Source: an uncultured Prevotella sp.
Lineage (GTDB): Bacteria; Bacteroidota; Bacteroidia; Bacteroidales; Bacteroidaceae
Direction of reading: 5' to 3'
NCBI GenBank assembly: GCA_905233165.1
Contig: CAJODL010000005.1
Span: 224,344-288,343, forward strand
DNA length: 64,000 bases
The first letter of the stretch is position 1. Each line of letters begins with the position of its first letter. The notes below the pieces were generated by a model that made no database searches, was not told where the DNA came from, and saw nothing but the letters and a program-made list of their open reading frames with translations. Below are positions 47,771 through 56,496 of this stretch, one piece after another. The position numbers were made by a program, and so were the translations under genes.

Positions 47771-47803
47771 TCGTTTTCGTTTTCGTTTTCATTTTTGTTT
47801 TTG
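47771..47803. repeat. TTTTCG hexamer microsatellite next to a promoter
   Basis: TTTTCG/TTTTCA/TTTTTG units run up to the -7 box at 47804, in the -33/-7 spacer region of the DUF4494 gene promoter. Confidence 0.7.
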
Positions 47804-47811
47804 TACCTTTG
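47804..47811 (+). promoter_or_regulatory. -7 promoter box of the DUF4494 gene
   Basis: Reads TACCTTTG; 32 bp before the start codon. Confidence 0.7.
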
Positions 47812-47843
47812 CATCCTCAAACAAATAAATTCAATACAACAAT

Positions 47844-48299
47844 ATGACTTCAAAACATGCAGATTGGTTTGAAACCAGTGTAAAATACGACAAGATGGGT
47901 GATGCAGGCACCCCAATAACCGTTAAGGAAACATATACCGTAGAGTCATTCACCTTTACTGAGGCAGAAGAGACCATAGCCGAGGAACTGAAGGTATATA
48001 TCAGTGGAGAATTCGACGTGGTAGATATGAAGAAAGCTGCATACAAAGAAGTTTTCTTCTCTGAAAACCCTGCCGACGACAGATGGTATAAGGTAAAGGC
48101 ACAGTTCATCATCATCGATGAGAAGACAGAGAAGGAGAAATATTCTACCGTTACATACCTTGTACAAAGCAACAGCCTTCAAAATGCCGTGAAGGGCATC
48201 TGCGAGGTTCTCGACAAAGGCATGCAAGACTGGAAACTTTCTTCCATCACAGAGACAAAACTGCTTGACGTTTTTGAGAAGAAACCCTCTGAGAATTAA
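47844..48299 (+). CDS. DUF4494 family cytosolic protein
   Basis: 151 residues, no signal peptide or membrane helix. The sequence (WFETSVKYDKMGDAGTPITVKETY...FTEAEETIAEELKVYISGEFDVVDMKKAAYKEVF) matches the conserved DUF4494 family of Bacteroidetes, a small alpha/beta protein of unknown function. It is encoded just upstream of the YggS homolog, from which a repeat array separates it; the pairing suggests a housekeeping role. Confidence 0.78.
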   Translation: MTSKHADWFETSVKYDKMGDAGTPITVKETYTVESFTFTEAEETIAEELKVYISGEFDVVDMKKAAYKEVFFSENPADDRWYKVKAQFIIIDEKTEKEKYSTVTYLVQSNSLQNAVKGICEVLDKGMQDWKLSSITETKLLDVFEKKPSEN

Positions 48300-48331
48300 A
48301 AATTAAAAATTAAGAATTAAGAATTAAGAAA
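48294..48331. repeat. 7-bp repeat array between DUF4494 and yggS genes
   Basis: AATTAAA/AATTAAG units from the DUF4494 stop to the non-ATG yggS start. Confidence 0.88.
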
Positions 48332-49027
48332 TTGATTAAGGATAATCTTAAAGAAGTTCTGGCATCATTGAAGCCTGGTGTGGAGTTGGTGGCAGTCAGC
48401 AAGTACCATCCCGTCGAGGCAGCACAGGAGGCGTATAATGCCGGACAACGTGTGTTTGGAGAATCACGCGAGCAGGAGCTTCGTGTCAAATATGAGACGC
48501 TGCCAAAAGACATCCAGTGGCATTTCATCGGACATCTGCAGACCAACAAGGTAAAGTATATCGCGCCATACATCTCTATGATAGAGGCTGTCGATTCCAT
48601 GAAGCTACTGCAGGAAATCAATAAGCAAGCTCAGAAATGTGGGCGCACTATCGACGTACTTCTTGAGCTCCACTTAGCACAGGAAGAGACAAAGTCAGGA
48701 ATGACGCCTGCAGAGTGTGAAGCCCTCCTGCAGGAGTTGGCACAACGTAATGCCTCAGCAGAGACACGTCTTGCCAACGTTCGCATTCGTGGCATCATGA
48801 TGATGGCATCGAATACTGATGATGAACAGCAGATACGCAAGGAGTTCTTGCAGGCTAATGACTTTTACAACAAGGTAAAAGATGAATACCTCCCACGTGA
48901 GGAATACCACTTCATCAATCCTGCCGACTTCAACGTAAAGTCCTACGGCATGAGTCACGACTACCTGCTGGCACAAGAATGCGGCTCCAACCACGTCCGA
49001 GTCGGGTCGAAAATCTTTGCCAATTGA
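48332..49027 (+). CDS. PLP homeostasis protein (YggS family)
   Basis: ~231 residues, the single-domain TIM-barrel PLP-binding protein PLPBP, which controls cellular vitamin B6 and amino/keto acid balance. Motifs: ELVAVSKYHPVEAAQEAYNAG (PLP lysine), FGESREQEL, WHFIGHLQTNKVKYI, RIRGIMMMAS and SYGMSHDYLLA. The first in-frame initiator is a TTG at 48332, immediately after a 7-bp array; no ATG fits. The stop codon leads into another array (49022-49056). Confidence 0.9.
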   Translation: MIKDNLKEVLASLKPGVELVAVSKYHPVEAAQEAYNAGQRVFGESREQELRVKYETLPKDIQWHFIGHLQTNKVKYIAPYISMIEAVDSMKLLQEINKQAQKCGRTIDVLLELHLAQEETKSGMTPAECEALLQELAQRNASAETRLANVRIRGIMMMASNTDDEQQIRKEFLQANDFYNKVKDEYLPREEYHFINPADFNVKSYGMSHDYLLAQECGSNHVRVGSKIFAN

Positions 49028-49056
49028 AAATTGAAAATTGAGAATTGAAAATTATA
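49022..49056. repeat. 7-bp repeat array at the yggS 3' end
   Basis: ATTGAAA/ATTGAGA units that include the yggS TGA (49025-49027). Confidence 0.85.
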
Positions 49057-49162
49057 ATCAGATTCGTAGATTGGCTAAACCTATATTGAAGAGATATTTT
49101 TTAGAGTGCACTCGAAAACTTTTTCCTGTGCACTCTAAAAAGTTTTACTCTGCACTCAAATT

Positions 49163-50200
49163 TTATTTGTTGAGGAAACGGGCTATTTCTGGGTAGAAAT
49201 CGTTAAGTGTCGGATACTGCTCACGATGGGTGGAGTAATAGCGTAAAGCAGAAACGACGTCAAGCATCCACGGGAAACCATTTTGCATTGTTTCAACGTT
49301 CAGCATGCTTGATACAAACTGATTGAAGCCGTTCTCGTAGAAATAGACAATGACAGCAGCACGAACAAGACTTTCATTGATGACGATGTGCCAATCATTG
49401 TAATGTTGCTGCATCATCGTTGATTGTGAGAGTTGGAAAAGTCTTTGTCCCACTTCTTGCATAGCTTTTTCATTCTCATTTTTCTCCAATAGCGGGTTGA
49501 CAAAGGAGTGATTGAACTCATGGAGCGGAAGGCTGCTGTCGAAATTCGGGCGACCAGTTTGAGGATTCAGATTGTAGCCACAGACGGCAAATAGCTCACG
49601 TGGCTGACCAGGCAGTTGTCGGGAAGCACCATTGTTGGTCGTTCCATATGTGAAACCTATGATGATTCTGAATTGCTCTGTAGGTGCAGTACCATTATAG
49701 AAACGCCCATACCATTCAGGCTTGATGGCGATGATATTTTTATCGTATGCCTTCAGAAAGTCGTTGTAGAACGTCCGGTGTTGCTCAAAGAACTCATGAA
49801 AACGTGTGTCCGCATAGAATTTGTTAAGACGTTTCACGAAGTCATCAAGGTCAATGTCCTGCCAACCACCAGTGAGTTCCGAGCGATTACCGATAAGTTT
49901 CACCTTGCCTTTCTCTATTTCCAAATGAACAGCCATATTCGTTACCCGATCGTAAGCGATGCCGTTTTTAGCACGGAGTTCCTTATAGTAAGTGACAGTC
50001 GGATGTTCACGATATTGTGCAAACCATGCTTCGGTGTCTTTGGAATACTGACCAGCAAGGTCGTTGCTGAATTCCTGAAATCCCGCAGTACGTGAAAGGA
50101 TACCCATCAGTTCTACAGTCTCAGAGACTTCCGATTTGATTTGTGCTGTCGCAGAAATTGTCAGCAGGGCAAACAGTATAGTTAAAATTGTCTGTTTCAT
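49163..50200 (-). CDS. DUF4932 family putative zinc metallopeptidase
   Basis: 345 residues with a signal peptide (MKQTILTILFALLTISATAQ). The mature protein carries LHEFNHSFVNPLL (~227-239), an HExxH zinc motif, followed ~50 residues later by INESLVRAAV with a possible third ligand (Glu). This matches DUF4932, a secreted or periplasmic family in Bacteroidetes with predicted peptidase fold. Substrate unknown. A -7-like box TAATTTTG lies at ~50222-50230 on the minus strand. Confidence 0.78.
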   Translation of the reverse strand: MKQTILTILFALLTISATAQIKSEVSETVELMGILSRTAGFQEFSNDLAGQYSKDTEAWFAQYREHPTVTYYKELRAKNGIAYDRVTNMAVHLEIEKGKVKLIGNRSELTGGWQDIDLDDFVKRLNKFYADTRFHEFFEQHRTFYNDFLKAYDKNIIAIKPEWYGRFYNGTAPTEQFRIIIGFTYGTTNNGASRQLPGQPRELFAVCGYNLNPQTGRPNFDSSLPLHEFNHSFVNPLLEKNENEKAMQEVGQRLFQLSQSTMMQQHYNDWHIVINESLVRAAVIVYFYENGFNQFVSSMLNVETMQNGFPWMLDVVSALRYYSTHREQYPTLNDFYPEIARFLNK

Positions 50201-50402
50201 TTTGTTTGTTATGTTATTGTGACTGCAAAATTAAACAAAATATTTAATACTCCAAAAGAAAAACGGATTTTTATAACAATTCCTCCAAACCATGTATAGC
50301 AACACTCCAATACTTGTTATGCCGACCTTAAAAGCAAGCAGTAAGCAACTTATATGGAGTCTCTATGGAACTCCTATTACTGTGCGGTAGAAGTCCGGTA
50401 CT

Positions 50403-50445
50403 TGTTCGGTATATGTCCGCTTTTTAACCGGACATATACCGAACA
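50403..50445. repeat. 17-bp perfect inverted repeat
   Basis: 50403-50419 pairs with 50429-50445 (arms TGTTCGGTATATGTCCG and its complement) around a 9-base T-rich loop, a very stable cruciform or transcript hairpin in the gap upstream of the DUF4932 gene. Confidence 0.85.
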
Positions 50446-50477
50446 TATACTGAACACATACTGGACATATATTGAAC
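50430..50477. repeat. 11-bp direct repeat array (GAACATATACT type)
   Basis: GGACATATACC, GAACATATACT, GAACACATACT, GGACATATATT, GAACATCC: four to five units with 11-bp spacing, overlapping the inverted repeat. Confidence 0.8.
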
Positions 50478-50593
50478 ATCCATTAAACAAAGAGCGAAGA
50501 AGGAGCGAAGGTAGATTGTGGGTTTAATGGAGATTGATTGGAGATATGTTAGAGATTATCTGGTGATTTATTAGATTTTACGTCTCTTAGTTC

Positions 50594-50790
50594 CAATTTC
50601 TCAGCCATTAGACATCTTACATCTTACTTCAGCCATCAGACTCTTACCCTACCCAGCCTCTAAGCTCCTCCGTGGAGCAGCTTAGGAGGAGCCTGCAAGG
50701 AGGAAAGGAGGAGTCTACAGCATTTTTAAGGGCAAAATAGGATGATTTTGGGCATCAGACATCTTCCCTCATACATCTTACATCATATGT
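50594..50790. repeat. Degenerate 7-bp repeats and hairpins downstream of the chaperone operon
   Basis: On the minus strand GATGTAA/GATGTCT/AATGGCT units (~50594-50640 and ~50752-50790) flank a CTAAGC-tc-CTCC-gt-GGAG-ca-GCTTAG hairpin (50660-50685). The rest of 50201-50814 holds no gene that I can see. Confidence 0.6.
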
Positions 50791-50814
50791 CAGCCACCTG
50801 TCCCTGTGGCATCC

Positions 50815-51330
50815 TCAAATGTCTGTACCTGTGGCATTTTTATTAAAAATTGACAAATCAAAATTCATTAATTCTATAGAATTAAAATATTCATCATACG
50901 TCTGAAGGTTATCATTGCAAATATCTTGAGCTATATAGTTCTCATCAATTCCATCTATTTTCTCTAATATGGTTTCATCCGACACAACTTTCAAATTTGA
51001 TCGAATCACTTTAAAAAACATGATCTCGCTATACTTTATACAATTATCAGCTCTAATTGTCTGAACAGCTACATCTACAACCTGTAATTCTTCTTCTTCA
51101 GTCAAGTTATTTTCAGCAAGAATATTCAAATATTCTTTTAAGAAGCTCTTACCCTTTATATTTATTTCATTTACAAGTATGTCTAGTTCTTTGTCTATCT
51201 CTATATCGCCAAAAAGATGTTTTTTTCTAGCCATCATTTTTATCAAATCCACTTCTTCTTGCGCGATTTCACCATCACATGCCATACAACACACGCTGGT
51301 TAATAACAATACTTTATTAAACTCTTTCAT
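50815..51330 (-). CDS. TerB-like helical protein, last gene of the chaperone operon
   Basis: 171 residues, all-alpha, acidic. The N-terminal ~130 residues (LLTSVCCMACDGEIAQEEVDLIKMMARKK...TEEEELQVVDVAVQTIRADNCIKYSEIMFFKVIR) have the TerB pattern: two D/E-G-E/I-x-x-E metal-site-like helices in tandem pseudo-repeat. TerB proteins occur in tellurite/stress and membrane-linked chemical-defence loci. It lies 11 bp after the kinase-AAA gene. The C-terminal ~40 residues are unassigned, and the very end falls in a repeated GTGGCAT stretch. Confidence 0.65.
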   Translation of the reverse strand: MKEFNKVLLLTSVCCMACDGEIAQEEVDLIKMMARKKHLFGDIEIDKELDILVNEINIKGKSFLKEYLNILAENNLTEEEELQVVDVAVQTIRADNCIKYSEIMFFKVIRSNLKVVSDETILEKIDGIDENYIAQDICNDNLQTYDEYFNSIELMNFDLSIFNKNATGTDI

Positions 51331-51341
51331 ATTTATAATGA

Positions 51342-53081
51342 TTAAAAACCTATTTTCCTTGGTTTCTTGCCAATAAATTCATCCCTTATCCTTTCACACT
51401 TTCTAATTTCGTCAGGACTTACTGTCGGCTGAATTTGAGTAATAGCTTCTTCTATGATAGCCTGTGTTATCTTCTCAATTTTTTTTCTAAATACAATACG
51501 AGCGGCCGTATCAATAATTAACGTAATGTCGGAAGACACTCTGTTTTCTGTTAGATCAGCCAAGCGATCGTAATTGATTCCCAACTCTGTATTACGTCCT
51601 TTGAGTCCTACCTTGAAAAGCTGAATTCTCGTTTCCTTATCTGGCTGTGGTATATAATATTTCAATTCCAGACGACCTGCACGGAGAGCTGCTGGATCAA
51701 TAAGGTTTGGCTTGTTTGTTGCAGCAATTACCATGACACCTTCTGAGCCACAATTGTTCAACTGACCAAGAAACTCATTCACCTCTCCCTGCTCACTCAC
51801 ATTGTTATGTTTACTGCGATCCATTATCATCGCTTCTACCTCATCCAAAAATAATATGGTTGGAGCATTCTTTCTTGCTTCCTCAAAGAGATTAGCAATT
51901 TTCTCTTGTCCACCATGAATATATGGTGAAGCGACATCGGAACAAAGAACATACATGTAGTTACAGCCGATTTCTTCAGCAAATCTTTCTGCAAAAAAAG
52001 TTTTTCCACATCCTGGAGGTCCATAGAAAAGTAGGCCATTGGGTATTGACAACCCAAGTTCCTTTGCTCGACCTGGATTTTTGAGCAAATCTATTACGTC
52101 AGATTGAAGTTGTTCTTTTAATTCGCTCATTCCGGCAACATCTGCAAATCCATTCCCGATTTTCTTTGTCTTTTTCCCTGATGGGGTTTCCTTAAATGAT
52201 GCCGTCTTTGGTTTCTCGACGTTGACAGCTCCATCTAAAGCCTTGATAAATTCGTCTGCTGTTTGGAATCTATCATTAATATCATAGGCCATTGCTTTAC
52301 CCATAATATTTATAAGCTGTTCATCCAACTCAAAAACATTCATAGAAGGAATCTGTAGAGGCGAACATTTTCTTGCAAGAATTGCACGTACTCTATCTGC
52401 AGATTTGTATTGTGATAGATCAATGAACCAAGGCAGCATACCAAAAATCATCTGATACATCATTACTCCAACGGAATACAAATCAGACAGAACAGAGCAG
52501 ACCCCATTAAAACGCTCTGGTGCCAAATAGAAAGGATTGATATTTCCAATATCATCTTTAGATGGCGGTAAATCCAAAAATCTTGCATGACCAAAATCTA
52601 TCAGTTTCGCATCTTTTAATTCACCAGACAAGTCTATCAACACATTCTGTAAAGTAACCTCATTATGTATTATAGGACGCTGCAACGAATGAACAAACGA
52701 CAGAGCACTAAGAACACTCCGAGCAATCTGTTTTGTTTCATATACAGTTAGAGTTTCCTCACGCCCCATCTTATCAGCTACAGTCTCACCACTAATGAAA
52801 TCTGTGACAATGTAAGCATATTGTTGACCTCTATGAATCATAGTACCAGTATCAACAAAACCACATAAATTGTTATGTGATAATGATTTTGCGACCTCTA
52901 CTTCTATGATTTTGCCATCGGCACTATATTGTGAAGCATTAAGTTTGGCAAAGCTAATTAACTTTAGGAAAAGTATTCTCCCATTATCATCTTTAACGCG
53001 GTAGGTTTCAGCATAAGCGCCCTGCTTATGCGGAAAAGCTACTGTGTAGTTACCTATTTTTTGTTTCTTCTCAAAAATCAT
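51342..53081 (-). CDS. Degenerate protein kinase fused to an AAA+ ATPase
   Basis: 579 residues. Residues ~10-265 are a Hanks-type kinase fold: a Lys in ILFLKLISF (~40), a catalytic loop HNEVTLQNVLID (~140) where the usual H-R-D-L-K-x-E-N reads H-N-E-V-T-L-Q-N (Asp to Glu, Lys to Thr), an intact DFG in LIDFGHARF (~161), and FYLAPERF (~186). A linker (~280-315) leads to an AAA+ domain: GPPGCGKTFFAERFAEEIG (Walker A ~357), ILFLDEVEAM (Walker B ~410), VIAATNKPNLIDPAALRAGRLE (sensor/arginine region), FtsH/katanin-like. No membrane helix. It sits one base after hsp70 in the operon. A pseudokinase or weak kinase scaffold is more likely than a standard kinase. Confidence 0.88.
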   Translation of the reverse strand: MIFEKKQKIGNYTVAFPHKQGAYAETYRVKDDNGRILFLKLISFAKLNASQYSADGKIIEVEVAKSLSHNNLCGFVDTGTMIHRGQQYAYIVTDFISGETVADKMGREETLTVYETKQIARSVLSALSFVHSLQRPIIHNEVTLQNVLIDLSGELKDAKLIDFGHARFLDLPPSKDDIGNINPFYLAPERFNGVCSVLSDLYSVGVMMYQMIFGMLPWFIDLSQYKSADRVRAILARKCSPLQIPSMNVFELDEQLINIMGKAMAYDINDRFQTADEFIKALDGAVNVEKPKTASFKETPSGKKTKKIGNGFADVAGMSELKEQLQSDVIDLLKNPGRAKELGLSIPNGLLFYGPPGCGKTFFAERFAEEIGCNYMYVLCSDVASPYIHGGQEKIANLFEEARKNAPTILFLDEVEAMIMDRSKHNNVSEQGEVNEFLGQLNNCGSEGVMVIAATNKPNLIDPAALRAGRLELKYYIPQPDKETRIQLFKVGLKGRNTELGINYDRLADLTENRVSSDITLIIDTAARIVFRKKIEKITQAIIEEAITQIQPTVSPDEIRKCERIRDEFIGKKPRKIGF

Positions 53082-53082
53082 A

Positions 53083-55605
53083 TTAACCTTTCTTTAGTCG
53101 GTTCTTTGCACTTTCAGGGACATCATTTGGAGGCAGAAGGGCAACCAACTGTTCAATGTAGGGTTTTAAATTTTCAGTTGTTGGAGAATCATTGATAATA
53201 CCAATAGCGCTATTTATCAATTGTCTTGCACGCGCTCTATCCTTCCATACAATACTATCAAAGCGTTTGTTCCAACTTCCAATCCAAGCTACGAAATACT
53301 CAACAAGAGCTAGTTTATAGTCAAGAGCTTGAACTTGATCTAACGCGTCTTTTGCCAACTTAACATCCCTCTTTGCGATAGCTTCATCTACTATACCACG
53401 AAGTTGATCAAGAACCTGACCTGTTTGAAAACTGCCATATTTCTTTTGGTCTTCTTCAGTCATCTTGAATACACGCTTCAACTCCTTTTCTACACGGTCA
53501 AACTCTGACTCAGAATCACGCTTCTCAATTTCACGCATAACCTCCTTTTGGTGTTGAAGCACCATTTTTGTTTCTGTATTATTGGAGTCCTCAGTTTTAA
53601 CCTCTTGAAGTTTAGAACGCAAATCAGATGTATCAATTCCTTGTTTTTCAAGTTTAGAGATATTTCTTTCTGCTTCTGCAAAGTTATCTGCAATTGTTTT
53701 CTTTGCATCATCAAGAGATTGTTTCTTATCTGTTTTCAGTTCCTTTGTAATAGTCAAATCAAGAGAAGGGAAGTACGCTTCAATTGTCATCATCTCGGAC
53801 GAATCTGCTTTAATGGTCAAATCCACATTAGCATCCTCTTGTATGAGTTGGTTAACATCTCCTCCGTCAATGACAACATTGGCGACATACTCATAAAGTT
53901 TTGAAGAAGTCCCTTCTTCGCACTCATCAGCTTGGTAAACAGGAATAATCAAACTGTCAGAAACGTTTCCTGGCCTCAATTGAGAGGTCGTTTTCAGATT
54001 GTTCAAAGCTCCCGTAGCTGGAAGTGGCTTGTTTTTTTCCAATCCCTCAATTGGCTGGAAAACAAGCTTCTTCTTATCTTCATCCCAAATCTCTATACCA
54101 ATAAAATATGGCAATGGAGCAGCCCCAACCTTTGAGCCTTGAATTATCGTAATCTCATTAGGGAAGCAATCTAAGGCGGTTCCTTGCTCATCATAAGTTA
54201 AAATAGAAAATGAGTTGGCTTTCCCTTCTTGCAAGTGCGCTTCAACTACATTACCATTCGTATCTATTTCGGTTTTTCCGCTTGACCAAGTATTGTCACT
54301 ACTTACAAGTTCTACAAATACCTTATTAGGACAATTCGCACCTGTTGAGGCCTTATCCAATTGGATGCTCACCCATTCTGTAATCTCAACAGAAGTAGAC
54401 TCGTAACCAACATTAAGCCGAATCGTTCCAACTTCTACGTCATCATTTTTGACATCCGCATCAAGTGTTGATGCAAAGAGCGCAGCACCAGAAGCAACAG
54501 CGGTCATTGGGTCAATACTTGTATCAACATTTTCTGTAATTTGTTCACGAAGCATCTGACGAATATGTGGTGAATGTGTTGGACCGCCAACCAAGATAAT
54601 CTTGTCAAGCTGGCTACCTCTCATGCTATTTCTTTCAAGAAGGGTTTTGCAAATATCAACAGCTTTTTGGAAGAGTGGTCTCATAGCAGCAAAAGCCTGT
54701 TCTTGTGTGACTGTGAGATCAAGTTCTATTTCTTCACCTTCCTCGTCTTCACCGAGTTCACCAAGATTTGAAATAATGTCTTCCTTATCTTGGAAAGACA
54801 ATTTGTTCTTCAAGTCTTCAGCGTAAGTCTTCATTGCATCACGAAGGACTTCTTTTCTATTCTCGTCATTCAAAATAGAGTCAACAGCATAGTTTTCTCT
54901 AAGATAGGGAATAATTATTTCATCAACAATGGCATAATCCAAGTTTTTTCCTCCAAGATAATTGTCACCTTCAGTATCAAATACTTGCATGATACCATCC
55001 TCAACTTTCAGCAATGCTGCATCAAAAGTTCCACCGCCAAAATCAAACACCATCCAGTAACCATTCTTCTGATCGGACGATAGTCCATATGCCATAGAAG
55101 CAGCTATAGGCTCTTGGAGTAATTCGCAATGTTCAAACCCAGCCAACTTAGCAGCCTGTTTGGTTGCCGTCTTTTGATTAACGGTAAATTTAGCAGGAAC
55201 AGTAATGACAACAGAGCGGAATGTCTCATCTGTCACAAATGATTTAAGTGCCTTCAAAACTTCTGCTGATAACTCTTCAGAAGTATAATCGGCTTTTAGG
55301 CCTTTATTTTCCATATTTTTACTATGGTAGACCTTATCGGTACCCATCGTTCTTTTGAACTCCACATAGGTATTAGAGTCTTCTATCTTCCATGACTTCG
55401 TGGCGCTCTTTTTATCACTCTTCATAGAGCGGTAGGCACTTGCACCTACAACTGTTCCACCTCTACGATTGAAGAAAACACATGATGGCATAGTGTCATC
55501 GGTAACTTCGATTTTTTTAATCACTGGCTGACCTTTTTCCATTCTGCATATAGCAGAGTTGGTTGTTCCAAGATCAATTCCATAGTCAATTTTAATTCTT
55601 ACCAT
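53083..55605 (-). CDS. Divergent Hsp70 family chaperone with an extended C-terminus
   Basis: 840 residues, against ~640 for DnaK. The ATPase domain is clear: phosphate-1 YGIDLGTTNSAICRM, connect/phosphate-2 VFDFGGGTFDAALLKVEDG, adenosine ILVGGPTHSPHIRQML, and LQEPIAASMAYG. A beta-substrate domain (~400-620) is poorly conserved. The C-terminal ~200 residues are long coiled-coil helices (DAKKTIADNFAEAERNIS; QHQKEVMREIEKRDSE) with no EEVD-like end. It is not the housekeeping dnaK. Neighbouring GrpE-like and J-like genes imply a dedicated chaperone cycle at the membrane. Confidence 0.93.
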   Translation of the reverse strand: MVRIKIDYGIDLGTTNSAICRMEKGQPVIKKIEVTDDTMPSCVFFNRRGGTVVGASAYRSMKSDKKSATKSWKIEDSNTYVEFKRTMGTDKVYHSKNMENKGLKADYTSEELSAEVLKALKSFVTDETFRSVVITVPAKFTVNQKTATKQAAKLAGFEHCELLQEPIAASMAYGLSSDQKNGYWMVFDFGGGTFDAALLKVEDGIMQVFDTEGDNYLGGKNLDYAIVDEIIIPYLRENYAVDSILNDENRKEVLRDAMKTYAEDLKNKLSFQDKEDIISNLGELGEDEEGEEIELDLTVTQEQAFAAMRPLFQKAVDICKTLLERNSMRGSQLDKIILVGGPTHSPHIRQMLREQITENVDTSIDPMTAVASGAALFASTLDADVKNDDVEVGTIRLNVGYESTSVEITEWVSIQLDKASTGANCPNKVFVELVSSDNTWSSGKTEIDTNGNVVEAHLQEGKANSFSILTYDEQGTALDCFPNEITIIQGSKVGAAPLPYFIGIEIWDEDKKKLVFQPIEGLEKNKPLPATGALNNLKTTSQLRPGNVSDSLIIPVYQADECEEGTSSKLYEYVANVVIDGGDVNQLIQEDANVDLTIKADSSEMMTIEAYFPSLDLTITKELKTDKKQSLDDAKKTIADNFAEAERNISKLEKQGIDTSDLRSKLQEVKTEDSNNTETKMVLQHQKEVMREIEKRDSESEFDRVEKELKRVFKMTEEDQKKYGSFQTGQVLDQLRGIVDEAIAKRDVKLAKDALDQVQALDYKLALVEYFVAWIGSWNKRFDSIVWKDRARARQLINSAIGIINDSPTTENLKPYIEQLVALLPPNDVPESAKNRLKKG

Positions 55606-55609
55606 AATA

Positions 55610-56494
55610 TCAAATATTTTGTGTAACAGTTACAATTGCTTTTTGAATTAACTCTCCGTTATAAATTACTTGTGGTTTGGTTATTGAAGTTATGATTCGT
55701 GTCCCTGGCTCAAGGTTCTCATCAAGAGCGAAATCGGCATTAATCCTCATACCTTCGTTATAAGGTTTATTGAGCATGTCTGCAATTTCATACCCTTTGG
55801 CTTTGAAATTATCTTTGATTCTTTCTATGCCCTTTGACAATTGTTTGTATCCTTTAATAGAAGGATCCATACGCGATAAGTTCAACTCTATTCTCACAAT
55901 CTCATCAGCCACTTTTAAAGCCAAAGTATGGTCTATCTGTTCATTCATTTTTTTTGTTGAAGTTGTATCAACTTTCTTGTCAAGCAACTCAACCAATTTG
56001 TTATCTAATTTTATAGATTCTTCTTGTAACGACTTTTGCGCTATTTCTAGTTGTTCCTGAGCAGCACGAATAGTATTAATTGTGGAGGCTCCATTACTTA
56101 CCCTTCTCCTTAATACATATATGAAGATTAGAGCAATTATAGCTATTAGGATACCAAATACTCCTAGCAAAGTGCGACTATTGATACTATCATACAATGT
56201 GTTTACATTGTTATCAATTTTCTGATTCGCATCTAAGATTTCTGTTCTTACCTTGTCTGTAAGTTTATCCAATTTTTCTGCTTGTTTATCTTGAACTAAA
56301 CTTAAACTATCTATTTTCTTATTCTGTTGCTGTAATAATATTATTGCATCATCATATTGCTTCCCAAGTTTTGATATCACGGTTTTTAGATGAGAAACTT
56401 CTGTTTGAATTTCTCTTACTTCCAGTGAATCATTTGTGTTACCATAAGTAAATATTGGAACACAAACTGTTAATATTATAATCAGTCTTTTCAT
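55610..56494 (-). CDS. Membrane-anchored GrpE-like protein (putative nucleotide exchange factor)
   Basis: 294 residues. An N-terminal signal-like segment (MKRLIIILTVCVPIFTYG), a long coiled coil (~20-105), a transmembrane helix (~112-132, GVFGILIAIIALIFIYVL), a second coiled coil (~140-185), and a C-terminal domain: GYEIADMLNKPYNEGM (~236), LEPGTRIITSITKPQVIYNG (~262) and IQKAIVTVTQNI. This ending resembles the beta-wing of GrpE (G-x-P-F/Y-D/N-x-x-x-H/R..., EPGTVVxxxxxGYxLxxRxLRxAxVxV). I infer a nucleotide exchange factor for the adjacent Hsp70. The cytosolic side should be the C-terminus. No database check was possible. Confidence 0.7.
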   Translation of the reverse strand: MKRLIIILTVCVPIFTYGNTNDSLEVREIQTEVSHLKTVISKLGKQYDDAIILLQQQNKKIDSLSLVQDKQAEKLDKLTDKVRTEILDANQKIDNNVNTLYDSINSRTLLGVFGILIAIIALIFIYVLRRRVSNGASTINTIRAAQEQLEIAQKSLQEESIKLDNKLVELLDKKVDTTSTKKMNEQIDHTLALKVADEIVRIELNLSRMDPSIKGYKQLSKGIERIKDNFKAKGYEIADMLNKPYNEGMRINADFALDENLEPGTRIITSITKPQVIYNGELIQKAIVTVTQNI

Positions 56495-56496
56495 TT

